From NCBI RefSeq assembly GCF_014839805.1, contig NC_051136.1, forward strand, positions 248,001 to 312,000: a DNA stretch of 64,000 nt. Direction: 5' to 3'. The notes beneath the pieces are model-generated. The model was given only the letters and a program-made list of their open reading frames with translations, was not told where the DNA came from and did no database searches. Shown in pieces: positions 45,307 through 57,090 of this stretch. The stretch comes from Manduca sexta. Its lineage: Eukaryota > Arthropoda > Insecta > Lepidoptera > Sphingidae. The translations under genes were made by a program, and so were the position numbers. Each line of letters begins with the position of its first letter. The stretch's first letter is position 1.

Positions 45307-45566
45307 ACACAAACACACACACACACATACACATCACGCCATTACCCCCGAAGAGATAGGCAGACAGGCAGGTGCGATCAGGGCATCCACTTTTGACCAT
45401 GTGTTTTCCGTCCCGTGATACGTTAGGGAGCGAGCCTATCGCCATATCGGGTACAAATTCCAGACTGATATTGAGTAGATTATTTTACTCGACGTGGGAT
45501 TTGAACGCTGGACCTCAGAGCGGTATCGAACCGCGTTCGCAAAGCAACTACGGATCTAAGCAGGCC
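45307..45566 (-). mobile_element. SINE-B, full length
   Basis: (CA)n at 45313-45327, 'cattacccccgaagagatag', 'ccgtcccgtgatacgttagg', 'cgagcctatcgccatatcgg', reverse B box 'gtgggatttgaacgctgg'. The 122-codon plus-strand frame covering it is an artefact of the SINE. Confidence 0.88.
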
Positions 45567-46099
45567 AGTGCCAGTAATCTGTCCATAACATTCGCTGCTA
45601 TTAGAGCCAAATTCTTTCCTAAAAGTCAGATTTTAAAAATCCTTATAACAAGCTCAAAAATCAGAATTGCTCTAAACATTGCGTTTCATTTTAAAATAGG
45701 TACCAAATCCATTCACGAACATAGCCGGAAACTTTTATGAGCTGTATGGAAACTGCAAACGTTTTAGTGGTTGGCACGTATCGTTTTGATCTCAGGGTTC
45801 AAATTGTTCCCCTTTTTAATTCCATTTGCTGGTCTTTATTTTTTAATCCTGGCATTGCGAGTGCCTACATTGCAGCTGTTAATACAGTGCGGTCCAAATA
45901 AAGTGACGAGAAACTGGTTCGTTTATTTTTTAGCTTAAAATTTTGTTGATATGCCAGATTGATATAATGCTTGCTTTACGACCATATTGCCCATAAATGG
46001 TACAATAAACAGAAGTAGGAATGACATGGCATTGAACTGTGAACGTTGTCCTAAAATGTTAAATTTCATAATATCTTGTAATTGAGTCACTTAGCATGT
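45567..46099. other. Unassigned; weak DNA-transposon-like end at 45891
   Basis: 'cagtgcggtccaaataaagt' followed by 'gacgagaaactgg' resembles a pogo/Tc1-type terminus, but no matching partner end was found. Confidence 0.25.
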
Positions 46100-46300
46100 A
46101 TAGTCAGGCACAAAAGTAGCTGCACAATTTAAAACTTCAATAGATTTCTTCAATCGTTTTTTTTAACCTAAAATAAAGTCAACCCTTTAAAGTTTATTTA
46201 CCAAAAAAAAAAAAAAAATGATTGTTGATGTGAGCGCAAAAGTTTAAAATCGATTTGAAAATTTTAATTTGTTCAGGTTTTTTTGTGGGTGTACGACTAT
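46100..46300. mobile_element. Family N MITE, copy 2
   Basis: Left end TATAGTCAGGCACAAAAG; right end reversed TATAGTCGTACACCCACAAA. The inside matches copy 1 (caatcgttttttttaacc, aataaagtcaaccc) with a pairing A16 run at 46203-46218. Flanking TA is consistent with a TA target. Confidence 0.7.
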
Positions 46301-47752
46301 ATTTTACAATACTGACCGTAACAATCTACAGTGTCCTTATAAATGCAATACAAATATTCGTGCACAATTCTGCCTTTGCAGATTTACAGACCCAAAGAAA
46401 GTTTTAGGTACAGACAACAGAAAAATTCAACAAAAAATATTTATTGAACACCGAAATCCTTGTAGGTATCTTGAAAGGATTTACGTCTTAAAAATACTCA
46501 AGTCCGCCCTTAAAAACGTAGGCTCATTTTATCAAGTATAGACGAAAGGGCGTCGTCGGTCGGCCCTACGCTTGTAAAATATTATTTCCCCGTCACTACA
46601 TCCGCACTGAATTTGATAGATGGCGAAGTATTCCCAGAGCGAAGTGCTCGCTTTAGGAGATTGTATTGACTCCTTTCTTTTTAAAAAATGAAAGAATTCT
46701 TTCTAAAGCTATCACATTGAACCTCAAGAGCGATTTCGCGAACGGACGAGTTTAAAACAACAGTTTTGAGAGTGGCTGTCGTGTTTTATGACTTTGTTTA
46801 ATAAGATCTTGGTAATTTGGCCTGTTTCTTAACTTATCTGAGATATGGGTGAGATTAGAGCGCTGGGGACAGCTTGGACCCTCACTTTATTACGTAAGGA
46901 AATCCCTAGTGTTTCAGGGATTTTCTGCGGTTCCCCTCGTTGTTTCACATAATGTAAACGCAATGTTTCTATTATTAAGTAAATTGCGGAAAAGGTAACA
47001 TTTATTATTTCTCCGCATCGATTCCATATAAATGCTAAACGTTCTATTACAAAATCTTTAGGTGGAAATTGATTTGGTAGTTCTCCAATTTTTTTTTTGC
47101 ATAACTTTATTTAACAATTTGTTTATTTAGAATATGATTTTATTTTATTTTTGTTACATTTATTTTATTATATTTTAAATATTGTTCACTCTTTACATAC
47201 CTTAGTTATTTATTAGTGGAAACTTCACTAGATATTGTAACACATTCTTTAATTTATATTTGATATTTTCTGTTTGTTTCTCAAATACTAAATAAATAAA
47301 GTACATCATTTTTATAATTAACGTAAGTAATATGTTATATAAAAGATATAACACAACTATGCAAGTAATCAACGTAAATAAAGCCCAAAGTCAAATGAAT
47401 AAAATGGTACATGAGTCTACATTAAAAATTCTGTATTCATTTCCAGTGCAACGTATAAGAAGGCATTTTGCGACTAAGATGCGAAGGTTATTTGTTTGCC
47501 ATTCCGCATAGAAGCGGGAGATACGTCGTTTACATTTGAACAAACACAAGGCAGCTCGTTATACTAGAGACATAACTGCCTAACATGGTATAATAAAATT
47601 TAAACATATTTTCGCTGTAAATTTATGTATTAGTGTTTGATCGATAAATGTATAAGCCGGCATATGAATCTAAGATGTCGAATGTTTTTGTTTTAAAGTT
47701 AGAATTTTTTAATTATTTCTTTGAATAACGAGACGAGCTTGAATTACAAAAT
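46301..47752. other. 1.45-kb repeat-poor stretch
   Basis: A small dyad AATCCCT / AGGGATT occurs at 46912-46935. The 90-codon frame at 46269-46541 (Cys-rich start) overlaps the N element and is not recognised. Confidence 0.35.
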
Positions 47753-47860
47753 ATTGTTTGCTATTCCACTTCGCTGGCCTGAGAGACCTGAGATGTTAAG
47801 TCTTATTATGTCGAGTAGTTACAGTGGCTACAATGTACTGGTCTACTTGAACGGTAGGTA
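47753..47860 (-). mobile_element. Family E fragment
   Basis: 'attgtttgctattccacttc', 'gctggcctgagagacctgag', 'tcttattatgtcgagtagtt', 'acagtggctacaatgtactg' is the reversed middle of family E (compare 63360). Confidence 0.75.
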
Positions 47861-47976
47861 TTTGGGATGATTTTACGCAATTTAAGGCCAGAGTACGATG
47901 AAAATTAAGAGTTTATTTAATATTTTTATTTCAACGCGATATACTTTTAAATTTTCATTTTCTTTACACATGTAGG

Positions 47977-48110
47977 GCCCGTATCACAACTTCTGAGTAA
48001 GTGCTACTCGCCACATTTAGGTATAAGTCGACCAAATGCGAAAGTCACATTTTAATCTATGCCCCCAAATAAATAATAAAATGAGTACTACCTACATCAA
48101 CTGTAATACG
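47977..48110 (+). repeat. Family Q repeat, copy 1
   Basis: Begins 'gggcccgtatcacaacttct', 'gagtaagtgctactcgccac', 'atttaggtataagtcgacca', 'tctatgcccccaaataaata'. Matches 62895-63010; GGGCCC start recalls MITE ends but no inverted partner was found. Confidence 0.6.
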
Positions 48111-49408
48111 ATAACTATAAAATAAAATTTACTTGAAACTTGCGAAACAGGAGCATATATTTTCTAGTCAGTTAAAGCCAATGATACAAATTTAGTCTCG
48201 TACGGTAGATTAAAATTCTGTTACATTCGGCCTACAACTGACCAAACCAAAATCCACTTTATGATGTCGAAGTGGACGCGCGCCAAAAAGCTATTCAAAT
48301 AAATCGATCGTTAAAATTCACATTCGCGTCAGGTTTCGTATTGGCAGTAAATACAGATTATTAGTGTTTGATATTCTCCGCAAATTATCGCCCAGTGTAG
48401 TCTACGTGACAATTTAATAGCCAGATTTATGCCTTTCGAACGTCTACGTTGGCTCAATAAATCGCTGAGACACGATTATGGAAACAATTTTATTTTCTCG
48501 CGTGCTTTTATGTTTTGTTTATTTCTATTTCAAATCTCAATCATACATTATTCTATCATAATTAATGTGTTGTTTGTTGTTGTTATTCGTATTATACTAA
48601 ATTGTTTTTATAAATGTATTGCTTTTGTGACAGTGATATAATCTTTGAACACGTACCAAATTATTTGAATACAATCGAAAATTTCGGCTCCATCCCTTCT
48701 CTCATTATTAGCCAATATATAAACTTCCTAAATAGAATGTTGTCAAGCAAGAAATCCCACTGAAACGTATTGAAATCAACAAGATCCCAAACGTCTAACT
48801 CAATATCAATTTACTCAGTTTATTGACTTGATCATTGTACTTGGGTGTAATCAAAGCGGATTTGATAAACGACGGTTGACTCAAGATTGCCGGCTTAATG
48901 GCGTACTGTAGGCAAATTGCGTACATAACGGAGTAGTAAAAGATAAATAGCTCCCTTATTCGGCTATTGGAACGGTAATGTTCAATCTACACATCGACAA
49001 GGCGCCCAAGCATGTTAGGTTAGACTAACATCCTAAAATTTGGATAGTCATCAAATAAGGCCGCCGATAACTTGTATACTCCATCAACATTCATACCCAT
49101 CAAAGCGCTAGTGTTTCGTAAACTGCCTGCTACGTCGATTATATTAGCTTTAGATCTATTTGTATAGTTTAGTAGGACAGTTGTTTATATTGTAAGTTCC
49201 TGTTCTGTAAAATATACTTAACATAAAAACGTCGTATTCTGTATGAACCGTACATTTTCGTAGTAGCTATATTGGAAATCAGGATTTTTTATAACATTTA
49301 TTATAACATAAGAATCTTCGGGTTGAATTGCGAATGTTGTCTAATGATTCATTTTAATTTAAGCACATCGCAAACGCTGTCTATTTGTCGCTGACTAACT
49401 ACACAACT
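48111..49408. other. Repeat-poor stretch
   Basis: A 7-bp dyad ATGTTAG / CTAACAT at 49013-49032. The 70-codon frame at 48429-48641 ends in a hydrophobic Ile/Val-rich run of AT-rich codons; not supported as a gene. Confidence 0.35.
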
Positions 49409-49444
49409 ATGAAACTCGTTGTTGCTTTAGCATCTTCAGCAAAT
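49409..49444 (+). CDS. Candidate first coding exon with signal-peptide start
   Basis: ATG at 49409 in context ACAACTATGA encodes MKLVVALASSAN and is followed at once by GTAAGC, a good splice donor (phase 0). Lepidopteran cuticle-protein and other secreted-protein genes often have a first exon of this kind, a dozen codons split within the signal peptide. I found no convincing second exon on the plus strand in the next 2.5 kb: the acceptors at about 49579 and 49872 lead to early stops. Hence chance remains likely. Confidence 0.2.
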
Positions 49445-49950
49445 GTAAGCTTCTGCGCGTAACTGTGCGGTGCCTTAGAGTAAGCCATATTCAGTAATCT
49501 ACCAACAATTAAAAAAGCGTATTTGATGTTATAATTATTTAATATTTTAAGGCAATCAAATTTATCTTTGTTTCACGGCAGCTTGCTTGATCTAAGTAAA
49601 ACTACTCTTTTGCAAGAAATAAAAATATGTTTATTTTCATCTTATTTTGTTTATCCTACCATAATAAACTAGGCAAGCAAAAGATACATTTAATCTGAAT
49701 TTATAATACGCGGCGATAACAACACTGTCATATTTAGGAAATGGAATAGATACACATTGAATGGGTCTTAGCAGCTCAGCGTGGCTGCCAATACAGAGAT
49801 ATAAAGGTTCCAGCGAGCCTTGATTTATTATGGCCTACAGTTCCATGTTTTACTACCAAACTTTCCTTATTTAGCATTGTCAGGGAGTTTTGTTGTTCTA
49901 GAATAACTTTATTTTCACATGTAATTTTAATGGAATATATTCTTATTTAT
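49445..49950. other. No recognised feature
   Basis: If the exon above is real this would be its first intron. Confidence 0.3.
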
Positions 49951-50268
49951 ATCATTAGTGGTTGTAGATCTCTTATATGAGAGTCCACTTGGGTAGGTAC
50001 CACAATGATGTCTATTTCTGCCGTCAAGCAGCAGTGTGTAGTCACTGTTGTGTTCCGGTTTGAAAGACATTGTAGCCAGTGTAATTATTAGACATAATAA
50101 GACTTAACATCTCATATCTCAGGGTGGCAAGCGCAGTAGACTACCAAACAATACTTTGTAACTCAATGTATTGGATGGTGTTTCTGCTGTTTATAGGCAG
50201 TCGTATCGCTTTACCATCAGGTAAACGGCAAGCACTTCTCGTCATTGAGAACAGTAAAAAAAAATTAT
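49951..50268 (+). mobile_element. Family E retroposon tail
   Basis: 'attagtggttgtagatctct', 'agcagcagtgtgtagtcact', 'gacattgtagccagtgtaat', 'gacttaacatctcatatctc', 'taggcagtcgtatcgcttta', 'ccatcaggtaaacggcaagc', then A9. It lacks the D-type 5' module of the 30690 copy. Confidence 0.88.
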
Positions 50269-51149
50269 GAAATGCGATGTCTTATCTTGTTTTCTAATAA
50301 AAACTGGCGATTGCGGTGGTCCTATTTGAAAATTATGAAGATTTATTTTTTTAAATATCTTTGCACCAGAATTTGGATTAACTCTTGCCGTATACAATGT
50401 TAACAGTATTTATAAACTAACCAAAATCAACATTGTTTGTTATTCATGAAATACAAATTCCATTTTCGAATCTTATTTTCTCCATAATTATCCAAGATGC
50501 AAATACAAAACGACAAAAAATACGTACACGAGTAAAGTTCCGAAACAACAAGACATTTTAACAAAGATTAAAGAGGGCTCTAGGTTGTCAAACGCAAAGC
50601 GGTTGAGTCGGCAAAGTGCTGAGTTTTTCGGTGCGGAGTCAAGGATTTCTTCAAGTATATTTTGCTGTTGATGTTCTCACGGTTTCCTTTGCATGTGCAA
50701 ATGGGTTTGACAATAGGTAACGAGCGAAGAAGCTATGAAATAAATAATAAAGGTCACATATTTTTATCTTTTATATGGAATATTGGATGTATAGTAGCGA
50801 CATCGTAGTGATAGTGATATCTTTTAAGATAAAGGTAGTACTTTACAGCAAGCTTAAAATGTCCTACACAAGCAAAAAACATATAATAAATAACTATATA
50901 AAAATCTTACAAACTATCTGTAATACAAAGTTATCAACAATATGCTAACTAAAAGTGCAAACAATGCGTTCAAGTATGACGTAAAATACGACGCTTTTGA
51001 TAGCCTTGTTAAACTTTAAAAGGAGTTACAAACTTTATCCAAGTTATACTGGAAAGTATAATAGATATTAAAGTAAGCTACGTTATATTAAATCAAAAAT
51101 TACATGAGAAAGATATTAAATACACTAGAACCAGCAGATTTTTATACGA
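50269..51149. other. No recognised feature
   Basis: Unique AT-rich sequence. Confidence 0.35.
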
Positions 51150-51275
51150 TATTAGGTGTTGCTCGCGGCTTTACCTGCGTGTAAAGTCTTTCTTACTAGA
51201 AAATGCCCTACAACTCTTCAGAGATTCGTAGTACAAACTATACGATTTCAGCGCTATCTATTAGAAAAATTAGAT
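51150..51275 (+). mobile_element. RTE-type LINE tail fragment
   Basis: 'gttgctcgcggctttacctg', 'cgtgtaaagtctttcttact', 'tatctattagaaaaa'. Highly shortened. Confidence 0.5.
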
Positions 51276-51384
51276 TAAAAAAAATATTAATTCTTGTGGG
51301 GGCAAATTACTGGGATAAAAAGCGTATGTGTTAATCAATGGTCTACCAATGTATTTTTATTTTATTTGCACTTCATAAAAAATA

Positions 51385-51460
51385 TGTAAAGGCGGACTTA
51401 ATGCCTGAGGCATTCTCTACCAGTCAACCTGAGGTGGTGCAGAGATAAAACATAGGTGCA
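51385..51460 (-). mobile_element. LINE 3'-end fragment ('ggcattaagtccgcc' type)
   Basis: 'aaggcggacttaatgcctga', 'ggcattctctaccagtcaac', 'ggtgcagagataaaacatag' is the reverse of the tails at 59135 and 62735. Confidence 0.7.
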
Positions 51461-52012
51461 CGTCAATAAAAAAGTTCATTTAAGGTAGTAGTACCTCTTA
51501 TCAAATACATCTAAAACCTTTCAGCTACTTATACGTTTATTTCTAACAACATCCATAATGTTCACAAATTTTCGCATTTATATTCTTAGTAAGAAGTATA
51601 AAACAAGAAGTAAAAAGCCCGCCGTTTGATGGCTATACTAGTAGCACGATTTTATTATGCCGATTGCCGACATGCCACTGATTACACTATACTTAAGCCG
51701 TGTAGCCAATATTCGTGTAGCCCCAGTAAAATGTTTACCAGTGAGAGATATTACGTCTCGGTGGCCCTAAATATTATGTTATAATTTCTTCTCTCGTTTA
51801 GTGATATCCAACCCACATCTAACTAGAGTTTACACTATCGGATTATGTGACTCTGAAGTATCCAATATTTTATTACCCCAAATAATTAATTTTGATGTAT
51901 TTATTGTAATATTTTATAACCTCAAATCCTACAAATCAATTTTAACCACTTGAAAGATATTTCATCTGTTTAGATAAATAGCCGTAAATAGATAGCTTTT
52001 AAGCGTTCAAGA
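51461..52012. other. Unassigned; reverse AATAAA at 51900-51905
   Basis: The minus-strand AATAAA lies about 107 bases beyond the minus-strand stop at 52013, so this region could be the 3' UTR of the frame described next, if that is an exon. Confidence 0.3.
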
Positions 52013-52173
52013 TTATGAATGAATTAATTTATGAGGCAGGGCGTTCAAGTGCGGGCCCTCGACACTGAAGGCAGCTGCTATTTCGGTCGCGCCACGTGCC
52101 TCGCCAGATGCATACGCTTTGGACACGCTATCTGGTTCGGTTTTTAAATTGAGTCTTTGAAGTTGAATTTAAA
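52013..52173 (-). other. GC-rich island with open frames on both strands; possible terminal exon
   Basis: The minus strand is open for about 52 codons to a TAA at 52013-52015, with a balanced composition (KAYASGEARGATEIAAAFSV, then EGPHLNALPHK). A possible acceptor (ccgaaccag) lies at about 52134-52142 and an AATAAA downstream. The plus strand has a 38-codon ATG frame (52031-52147; ...EGSCYFGRATC...). GC here is far above the flanks. I recognise neither product; a decayed mobile element is the main alternative. Confidence 0.3.
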
Positions 52174-52551
52174 AAATACATAGAATGCTCTTCTTAATTA
52201 GAAAAAAATATTTAAATTTTATGTTGTTATATTTAAATAATGTCTTTGTTGTATTAGAGGTTGCAAAGAAAATGCGTTATCAAATGGTCTAACTATGAAT
52301 GTGAAATAAATACGTTTAGTTACTAAAGATACATTTGTTGGTTGTGCTTAATATTGTAATTTATTTATAAACTTAAGATGTAGACATCTACGAAATATTA
52401 TCTAGAGATTTATTTAATAAGTATGTCTTTTTAAATGAGATAGGAGAAAACTTACTAAAAATCTTGTTTACCTAACCTGTAAATTGAATCCAATAACCTC
52501 TTAGGTTTCATGACCTTTTAATATAATAATAACAATAGGCATGTTAAAAAC
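52174..52551. other. No recognised feature
   Basis: AT-rich. Confidence 0.3.
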
Positions 52552-52822
52552 GCACACAAACACACACACTCACTAATACCTTTTAAATACGAAGGAGTAG
52601 GCAGAACCGCAATTGATGTACCCAATTTCCGTAGTGTGTATTTCGTCCTATGATGTGATAGGGCACGCGCCTATCGCTATACCGGGCACAAATTTGAGAC
52701 TCCGGGCTGATACTGAATATTAGAACCAAAACCTTTGGAAAACGCTTTGCCCGACTCGGGGATCGAACCCGAGACCCCAGCACTGCATTCGTACCGGAAT
52801 ACATCTAACCCACCAAAGCAGT
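52552..52822 (-). mobile_element. SINE-B, full length
   Basis: (CA)n at 52556-52570, 'taaatacgaaggagtaggca', 'cctatgatgtgatagggcac', 'gagactccgggctgatactg', reverse B box 'tcggggatcgaacccgagac', end 'ccaccaaagcagt'. Confidence 0.9.
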
Positions 52823-55800
52823 ATTTTTAAAATACACCATTTTAGAAATACATTTACTACTTATTTCAATTTCGTGTCGTTTTCAAAAAATAAGTTTTCA
52901 GCTATCAAATTTTTCAACTGGTAACGATTTTGATGGTCATGCGTAGCTACGCCACCAAAACAGTATACTAAATACGCCATACACATTCAATTGAAATTAC
53001 GTTTATTTTTTAAAAAATGAATAAACATTTCGTGGTCATACGTAGTGAGCTCTCGTTAATCGGTACAAGGTGAGGTAAACATCATTTGAGTCATATTTTG
53101 GCATTGTGTTACGCGCCAGACGCTTTTCCATTTTTAGACGTAAGATAACGATTACAGCCGAAGATTTCCGAACACGGCCGTCTCAAGGCCTGTGATTTGC
53201 ATGCTAACAAATGGACGCATCTGTGACGTCATAGTTTGTAGACGTGTTTGCGAACGTGCTAATGAATGAGTTTCATTAACATGTATCCTAGCTTAGTCAA
53301 GGTTTGCAATTATATTCGCTTAAATTATTGCACGATGTATATGTCGAAGGCAAATACATTACCACTACAACGATAAGTTTTTGTGATATCGAATATTATA
53401 AATAAAAAACAAATATATTTTTTACATAGTAGTCTATTTTTTATCATATAGAATTATATAATAGTCGTCTAGTTCTTAGGATTCCTCATTTGTCCCGACC
53501 AACAAAGAACTTGGAACAAGTAAACACCGATTCTAGTAACAAAGTCAAGAAGACTTTTCTTTTAAATTTAATAGAACGCAGAAGCCATTATAACCTCTAT
53601 TATACAATTAACTTTCTAACACCGAGCATAGTTTGATATCCATCAGCCATCAAAGTAAAGAATTTTGTTAAATACATAACATCGTCTAAAATGCAAAAAT
53701 GTCTGATATTCTCATGCGCCAAATTCCACATTATATCCTACTAAAATATTCCTAAATTATCTTCAAACTTTCCATTGAGTATAACAAAGACAGACTGCGT
53801 CTTTTTCGTTGCCGCCGTACTAAGAATTTTAATTTCAATTCCGAGCTAGCTTCGAGGATGGCTTTAAGGATTATCACGCCTTTAGCTCGTCAAATAAGGA
53901 GGTAAAGTGGTCCGAAGTCTTAAACAGCAAAGGCATAGCCTCGATCTTCCTTTTTATCTTGCTAGTTTTAGTGTTCAAAATGGGGTGAGAAATTTAAGGT
54001 TTAAAAGTTAGAGTATTTATTTAAGATCGATAGTTTAAACGATTTAGAGTAAAGTTTTAAGATATGCGAATATTTTCCATAATATTTCGTCGTTTAAAGT
54101 ACATTAACTACAAATAGTGCGATCCTGGATTCAATTTATACCTAACAAATTCTCCGAAATAATTTACTACTTCCACGACACTTAAATTCAGATCTTACTC
54201 TAATTTAACGTCGACGACGCTATAAATTTAAAATATACAGGCTTAATACCCTTATTATAATAGAACGTTATTCAAAAAAGTGCTTCCGAAATTATATTAT
54301 AGTTAAAATCTAAACACTCGGTCACAATGCGCAACAAGAGGAAGCTAAAGGTAATTGAAGGTGAACACGTTGGAACAGTTCCGCTTATTGCAAATGTAAA
54401 CAGATGTTAGAGTTCACGGCCCAATTAGCACGCGCCTGCTAAACACCGATCATTAGAACGATGCTATTGGAATTTGGAAGTTAGGAACTATCTGCAATAA
54501 TTTGATTGTACATATGACTGTTTAGTTAGAAGTTTTTATTTTTGTAAGTTTCTGAAACCTTTAATTATACAGAAGATATGAATAGTAATCTTTTTTAAAT
54601 TGTAATTTTTTAACAAGGTAGTAAATATACATTAAAATATAAAGCAAAACAGTAAACTTGACAGTATTAATTATTTCGAACATGGATATATTATATGTAT
54701 GTACTGCGTATTTTCGATACCACTTGTTACGATTTTTTAATTTAGTTTAAGTAGACATTGATTTCATTGTAAATAAGATTTAAAACAAAGCATTGACACT
54801 GGTTATACAATTTCATAATTAATTACTAAATACAAAAACTTACCTGCTTAAGAAACGTAGGAAGATTGAAAAATATGCAACACTGTCTCAAACAATTCAC
54901 CGTCTTTGTTATATTGAAATCATTTGCAAAGAAAAGTTGAAAAGTTGGTCAAAGAAAATATACGTTTCATTTTACAGTTAAACAATGAGTAAAGAGACGA
55001 CAAAGAAATACAAAGATGTACGCATTGAAGAAGTGAAAATGAGTTTTCATTATTTAATAATGAAGATAATGCAGATGTTTTTTGTACAGACAATTGAAAA
55101 GAGAATCGTAATATTACTATAAGTATAATTAAAAGCAAAACAAGCGAACTAGAGTGTAAAACTAAATGAAAATACTTAGCTCGCATACTCTCATAAATCT
55201 GTCAAAGATCCAAAAGATACTATTCAATTTAGCATAATTTATCCTGTTTGCCTTCGCAGAAATTCCACTAGCTTCCGTGAATAAAAAATCATTAAGGTAT
55301 CCACGGTCGAGTGCACGTGAATCATAGTAAATTACTATGAATTCATTCATAATACAAACTATTTCTCAAAGGAAATGTAAGGTAATCTTGCCAGAATTAA
55401 CATTAGTTAGTTTATTGTTATCGGCAGCCTTGACTGGGAGCACTGTGCCCTTTATTACGTAGGGTAAGTTCAAACAGGAGATAAAACTTTTATCTCAACA
55501 GACACGTAATGTGTTCATTGTTTTATAATTGCCTTTTGTTCGTATTATCATGTATCTGGATTGTTTGGAATTTGCATCAATACAGTTACGATATTTTTGG
55601 GAGTGAGTAATAATAAAGAAATATGATAGATTCAAATCAGTAATAATGAATGTCGTCAAGACAAGCAAATACTCTTATTCAGAGCTAAAGAAAATAAAAA
55701 CTTCAAATTCTGATTATAAAAATGTTAACAGAATGCAAAATTTTATGATCACAGCACTCAAATGTACGTATGTTAGTGCGCTCAATATAATCATAAAATC

Positions 55801-56593
55801 TGGCCGCATCTTGTCTAAAGTGTAGCTATGTTTATCAGCCTTGGGCCTCTGGATGCTTTGTCCTATTTGTAGCACAACGAAGCGGAATATAGAAGAGGCT
55901 TTAGTATTGCACTAGTTTGAAGCTATACTAGTTAGAAACCGCTCTCTTTGCTTCGCCTCTTTTGACTAGGGCCTTTTATGTTCATCGCCCGACGAGTGAC
56001 GACCCAAACGGATTTTCATTTAGGTTCATTATGCCTGTACTTGCGGAACATTGGATAATATGCATGTGTATAAGATTAGAAATTGTCCGAGATTTTTTAT
56101 AAATATTATAATGTTATAAAAAAGCTAATAATATCAATCATCTTTGCCAAAACTATTTTATTTTAGATACATATACACTGTGCAAATAATTAGTATCGTT
56201 TACTGTACGACAAAAATTATTTAATAGAGTGAATTAGAAAATTTTTCAATGTAGCTAAACACCTTTTTTGAGCGGACCTTTGGTCCCATTTATAATATAA
56301 GATGAAAGGACATCGGCTCCAACTACAACGTAACAAAGTGGAACCAAGTTACCAATTTTGTAGAAGCGCGAATTCTGTCAGGAAAAAGTTTCCTTTACTT
56401 TAGATTTACAAAGAGAAACTTTTTAATGGCCGCTTACTATGTATAAATCATTTCGGTAAAGGGACCGGCCGAAAATGTTTTTTGTTTCGACCGAAAACGA
56501 AAGTGAAGTTTCGGTTATCGGCTTTTTGAAGTTGGGTTATTAGAAGGTTAAATCGATTGTGTGTTGCGAATACATCAAAAAGTAATAATAATA
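52823..56593. other. 3.8-kb repeat-free stretch
   Basis: The longest interval without any repeat family of this window. It contains an octamer ATTTGCAT (53195-53202) and a CRE-type TGACGTCA (53224-53231) 21 bases apart within a CpG-richer 150-bp patch. ATG frames at 54920-55186 (88 codons, Ser/Leu-rich) and 55162-55350 (-) are unrecognised. It could be conserved non-coding DNA or simply young unique sequence. Confidence 0.4.
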
Positions 56594-56911
56594 ATAATAT
56601 CAGCCCTATATTATATACTTGCCCACGGCTGAGCACGGGCCTCCTACTACTGAGAGGGATTAGGCCTTAGTCCACCACGCTGGCCTAGTGCGGGTTGGTA
56701 GACTTCACACACCTTCGAAATTCCTATAGAGAACTTCTCAGATGTGCAGGTTTCCTCACGATGTTTTCCTTCACCGTTAAAGCCAACGATAAATTCCCAA
56801 AGAATACACACATGATTTTTTAGAAATGTCAGAGGTGAGTGCCCTTGGGATTTGAACCTGCGGACATTCGTCTTGGCAGTCCGTTCCACACCCAGCTAGG
56901 CTCTCGCTGCT
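56594..56911 (-). mobile_element. SINE-A, full length
   Basis: Preceded by (AAT)n (56582-56597). Belongs to the ACATCTGAG / TTTCGAAGG subfamily. The GGGCC region has lost 'tcta' (ctcctactactgag), and the head ends 'agctaggctctcgctgct'. Confidence 0.9.
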
Positions 56912-56949
56912 TACATCAAAAAGTGCTTGGAATAAAATATTAGTACAAA

Positions 56950-57090
56950 TATAATCTTATATATAAAGGTTTCTTACTTCTCTAACTACCACATGGATTA
57001 TAAATGAGATGTTTTGATCCACTATTACATCACGCGTAAGCCGCTAAATCGATTACGATTAAATTTCACAATCCATATGCTATATTATTA
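56950..57090 (-). mobile_element. RTE-type LINE fragment, reverse
   Basis: 'taatcttatatataaaggtt', 'tcacgcgtaagccgctaaat', 'cgattacgattaaatttcac' matches reversed RTE tails (ctaaatcgattttgatgaaattt type). Confidence 0.45.

Noticed and set aside
45372..45740. 122-codon plus-strand open frame, second longest in the window
   Set aside because: Its first half lies inside a reverse SINE-B copy and the peptide is simply the translated SINE; similar frames appear in other copies.
45891..46099. DNA transposon starting CAGTGCGGTCCAAATAAAGT
   Set aside because: One end looks like a pogo/Tc1 terminus but no inverted partner was found before the family N element.
53876..53935. Minus-strand short frame MPLLFKTSDHFTSLFDELKA
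   Set aside because: About 20-45 codons, no splice sites or homology; expected by chance in this much sequence.
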